Below, piece after piece: positions 31,857 through 34,346 of a stretch of 34,346 nt of DNA; positions within the stretch are counted from its first letter, which is position 1; each line of letters starts with the position of its first letter. The notes under the pieces are model-generated. The model did not search any database. It worked only from the letters and a program-made list of their open reading frames with translations, and was not told the DNA's origin. Origin of the DNA: a virus. The position numbers were made by a program, and so were the translations under genes. Location: positions 1-34,346 of the IMG/VR virus record IMGVR_UViG_3300025133_009307. The stretch is one strand, 5' to 3'.

Positions 31857-34346
31857 CTACTCAAAGCTTACGCCAGCGTTAGTTATAATAAAGTCTATTG
31901 CGATGAATTCAACAGCTCTAGTCGGAACCACAACAATCCTACCATTAAGAATATTATTTTCAACATCCTCCTGTGTATTATTGCTTGCATCCATTACAAC
32001 CTTGAACTGATCAATTCCCTGTTGACTCTGTACTGTCGCTAGAAGGGGTGTTACCTGTGATACGAACCTTGCTCGTGTCTCAGGAGTGTTAGCTTCAAAT
32101 ACTATTTTCTGAGCCACATCAGAAACAAGTCGCTTAACTTCAAGCAACATTCTTCTAACATTTACTCTATCAAGAGCGCTCTTTGCTAGTTGAAGAGTCT
32201 TTTGACCAAATATTACGAATCCAGCATTTGGAAATGTTGCTATTGGGTTAATTCTAACATCATATAGAGTATCTCTATCCTGCTGATTTAACCTTACCTT
32301 GACATTTGATACAAAGTCTAGAGCAGCTCTATTAAATCCAGCTGGAGCAAACCACGGATATGCGACATTATCGTTATAGGCTAGTGCTCCAATTACTGCA
32401 ATAGATGCTGGAACTCTAACTGGCTGATTATTAATCTCATCTGTGATTGTAACATCAGGGAAATAGGTGCCTGAATAATTACTATCTAATGCCCTTCCGT
32501 CAAGTGCCTCTGCTGTCTTATCAACATTTGGTGCCGTTGAGCTGTCATCGAATAATCTATTCTGCTGCGCATCGTATGCTGGAAGATCCATTACATAGAA
32601 TGCCTTGCTATAGTCAGACAACCTAGCTTGAACATAATCTGTTAGAGCACCATCTCTGATTCCTGGAACTAATACTATATTGACACGTGACGCCATTGGA
32701 TCTGTAAGAATCCTTGAACCAACCCTATAGGATGCAACATAGGCATTGGTCGGACCTACTCCAAAGTCATTCTCAGAACTCAGGCCTATATCTAGCGATC
32801 CCACTCCAATCGTTCCGGCAGCCATTCCTCCTGAATCTGAAGATGTGGACCGGTCATCCATTCTTGCCATATCTGTATCAAGAATATTTACTCCATCAAA
32901 TCCTCCATACATAAAGTTTGTGAACTTAGTGTAGGTTGAAAATCTGTTAAAGTAGACTGATGATGTTAGTGCTGCTAGCGAAGCAAATGTTACTCTATTT
33001 CTTCCTGCCACAGTATCATACACTGTGTAAGTCTTAGAATTTATACGTCCGTTTCTAATGTAGGCTGTTTCTAGCATATGCTCTTTAGCTGAGCCAGTAA
33101 TGACGCTATTAGCTGTTATCGATAGATCAGGATTTCCTAGCGAATCCAGGGAAACCGCATTCGATAGTGCAACCTTTGCCATGGTGAATTTATTATTATT
33201 AAACGCATCTGCTCCAGATCCCGTAACCTGATTGTCGAGCTTTACTATTCCGGCGAATCTTGCATAATTTCTAAAGAGATCATTAACCTCGCTTGATACA
33301 TTTGCATCTAGCACAGCATCAGTTAGATCTGCCTCTCTTGGGATTCTAGTAAACTTGGCTCCCCAGTAGAATCTATTATCCACTCTCTCGTCGTCACCTT
33401 CTTCTCCAATCCATGTAACTCCAGAGTCCTGGACCTTTCCTCTTGTGCACTTAAATCTAAATGGCACAGGAGGTACGATTGATCCGCTTAGGGTGCTCAG
33501 ATAGCTTTCTCTTGGTTGAGCAAGTGATGCGGCACCAGCGGCTAATGCTCCAGATACGAATGTCATCCTTCTCGAGAGATCATTTCCAGTATCTCCCCTA
33601 ATTGGAACTGTGGGCCTATCAGTTAGCGTCTCATTTGTCTTGAGTGCTGGGAATCCTCTGAATCCGAATGGCAGGGCATCCTTGGGAACCTCTCCCTCTT
33701 CAAGGGAGAGTGCCATGATAACCCTAACTCTAGACGAGATGTTAGGATACTTGCCTTTCACGAGCACCTTTCTTTCATCATCTTGTTCTGCATCAAAGTT
33801 GTAATATGCCTTAAAGTCTCCCACCTTCTTAGCAAGGAAATCATCATCGTTCGGATTAAGCGTGCATAGTGGGTATGATTCCAAAACCTGCGGCGCAGTA
33901 TCACTATCATCAAAGGATCTAACCTCTAACGTAAATGTTCCATAAGGATCTGTAGGGTTAGATGACTTCTTAACATTGCTTATTGAAATCTTAAACTTCT
34001 CACTTGCATAGGCTCCATCAGATATGCACTCCACATGGAATAGATCAAACTCTGTCGCTCCATATGGCTGTGATATGAATGATGTCGTCTTTGGAGCAGC
34101 ATATCTTGTATCGAATCTTCCAAATGAATCTATAAAGGCTAGACTTGCGACGCCAGAGTCTTCAGAAGATAGAAGTGAACCAGATAGTAAGACTACCGAT
34201 GCATTTTGTCTTGTGGCGCCTCCAACTCTTCCTGTTCCCGGGATATCAGTTACGACTGCCAGCTCTGTCTCAACAGGGAAGTGAGCATAAAGAAGGTGCT
34301 GTTCTATCTGGAATCTTTCTGGATCAGTGTTGAGTATCTTTCCAAT
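31857..34346 (-). CDS. Tail sheath protein, gp18-like (copy 2), 5' end outside the window
   Basis: The open frame runs from the stop at 31857 to the window edge without interruption: 829 residues, N-terminus missing. A GTG at 34034 is internal, because the residues before it (ILNTDPERFQIEQHLLYAHF and onward) align with the same region of copy 1 (VLNTDPFKIEEKGHLLYAAY). The C-terminal sheath core matches copy 1 throughout: YPWFAPAGFNRAALDFVSNV, FPNAGFVIFGQKTL, DRVNVRRMLLEVKRLV and the end IDFIITNAGVSFE. The two genes are 37 nt apart and arose by duplication. Divergence is substantial, so this is not a recent copy. Both may be incorporated in the sheath, or one may be specialised. Confidence 0.93.
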   Translation of the reverse strand: MGKILNTDPERFQIEQHLLYAHFPVETELAVVTDIPGTGRVGGATRQNASVVLLSGSLLSSEDSGVASLAFIDSFGRFDTRYAAPKTTSFISQPYGATEFDLFHVECISDGAYASEKFKISISNVKKSSNPTDPYGTFTLEVRSFDDSDTAPQVLESYPLCTLNPNDDDFLAKKVGDFKAYYNFDAEQDDERKVLVKGKYPNISSRVRVIMALSLEEGEVPKDALPFGFRGFPALKTNETLTDRPTVPIRGDTGNDLSRRMTFVSGALAAGAASLAQPRESYLSTLSGSIVPPVPFRFKCTRGKVQDSGVTWIGEEGDDERVDNRFYWGAKFTRIPREADLTDAVLDANVSSEVNDLFRNYARFAGIVKLDNQVTGSGADAFNNNKFTMAKVALSNAVSLDSLGNPDLSITANSVITGSAKEHMLETAYIRNGRINSKTYTVYDTVAGRNRVTFASLAALTSSVYFNRFSTYTKFTNFMYGGFDGVNILDTDMARMDDRSTSSDSGGMAAGTIGVGSLDIGLSSENDFGVGPTNAYVASYRVGSRILTDPMASRVNIVLVPGIRDGALTDYVQARLSDYSKAFYVMDLPAYDAQQNRLFDDSSTAPNVDKTAEALDGRALDSNYSGTYFPDVTITDEINNQPVRVPASIAVIGALAYNDNVAYPWFAPAGFNRAALDFVSNVKVRLNQQDRDTLYDVRINPIATFPNAGFVIFGQKTLQLAKSALDRVNVRRMLLEVKRLVSDVAQKIVFEANTPETRARFVSQVTPLLATVQSQQGIDQFKVVMDASNNTQEDVENNILNGRIVVVPTRAVEFIAIDFIITNAGVSFE

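Noticed and set aside
31857-34034. Sheath copy 2 as a complete 725-aa protein starting at a GTG
   Set aside because: The frame is open to the window edge and the residues upstream of the GTG align with sheath copy 1, so the gene is truncated by the window rather than short.
1-34346. Plus-strand ORFs of 60-127 codons across the window
   Set aside because: All lie opposite well-supported minus-strand genes, have no recognisable motifs and look like shadow frames.
1-34346. Prophage or bacterial chromosome origin
   Set aside because: No integrase, attachment site, tRNA or bacterial operon is seen; the metabolic genes are embedded and overlapping with phage replication genes.
1-34346. tRNA genes, CRISPR arrays and insertion sequences
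   Set aside because: None recognised. Gaps between genes are about 120 nt or less, leaving little room, but a covariance-model scan was not possible here.

Overview
This window looks like part of the genome of a large tailed phage with a contractile tail (myovirus, distantly T4-like). The base composition is AT-rich by eye. I find no integrase, rRNA, tRNA, insertion sequence, CRISPR array or ordinary bacterial housekeeping operon. Every supported gene lies on the minus strand, so transcription runs from high to low coordinates. Genes are tightly packed, with 1-35 nt overlaps, short gaps and GGAG-type ribosome binding sites.

In transcription order the window starts with the virion module (34346 to 16605). 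It holds two tandem tail sheath paralogues (the first truncated by the window edge), a gp19-like tail tube protein and a strong terminator. Next comes an overlapping pair of tail-assembly/baseplate genes (a gp26-like protein and a small +1-frame partner), then a probable tape measure protein, a small protein, and a set of very large baseplate proteins with a gp53/LysM-like protein. The replication module (16573 to 7304) follows: a short family A DNA polymerase, an HD-domain protein, small proteins (one DUF6356-like membrane protein), two virion-like proteins with an LKxIIxEEL-type motif, a gp32-like single-strand binding protein, a terminator, RecA, a FEN-type 5' nuclease and a DnaB-like helicase.

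The final module (7275 to 1) is metabolic: a class II (B12-dependent) ribonucleotide reductase, an NFU/NifU-type Fe-S protein, a short ORF, a ClpP-type serine protease, malate synthase A, isocitrate lyase, and a eukaryote-type (HAD) phosphomannomutase. The outstanding feature is that malate synthase and isocitrate lyase lie side by side with overlapping ends and intact catalytic motifs. Together they form a complete glyoxylate shunt carried by a phage and co-directional with its replication and nucleotide genes. I infer that it would redirect host TCA carbon during infection, saving the two CO2-releasing steps. The NFU protein could support Fe-S enzymes such as host aconitase, and the RNR supplies dNTPs.

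Other points of interest are a probable -1 frameshift at an A9 tract that adds 92 residues to a virion-like protein, a possible +1/-2 frameshift at a T8 tract in the tail-assembly pair, and a perfect inverted repeat abutting the start codon of the DNA polymerase gene. A hairpin also partly covers the clpP ribosome binding site. All functional calls rest on motif recognition by eye; no database search was run.
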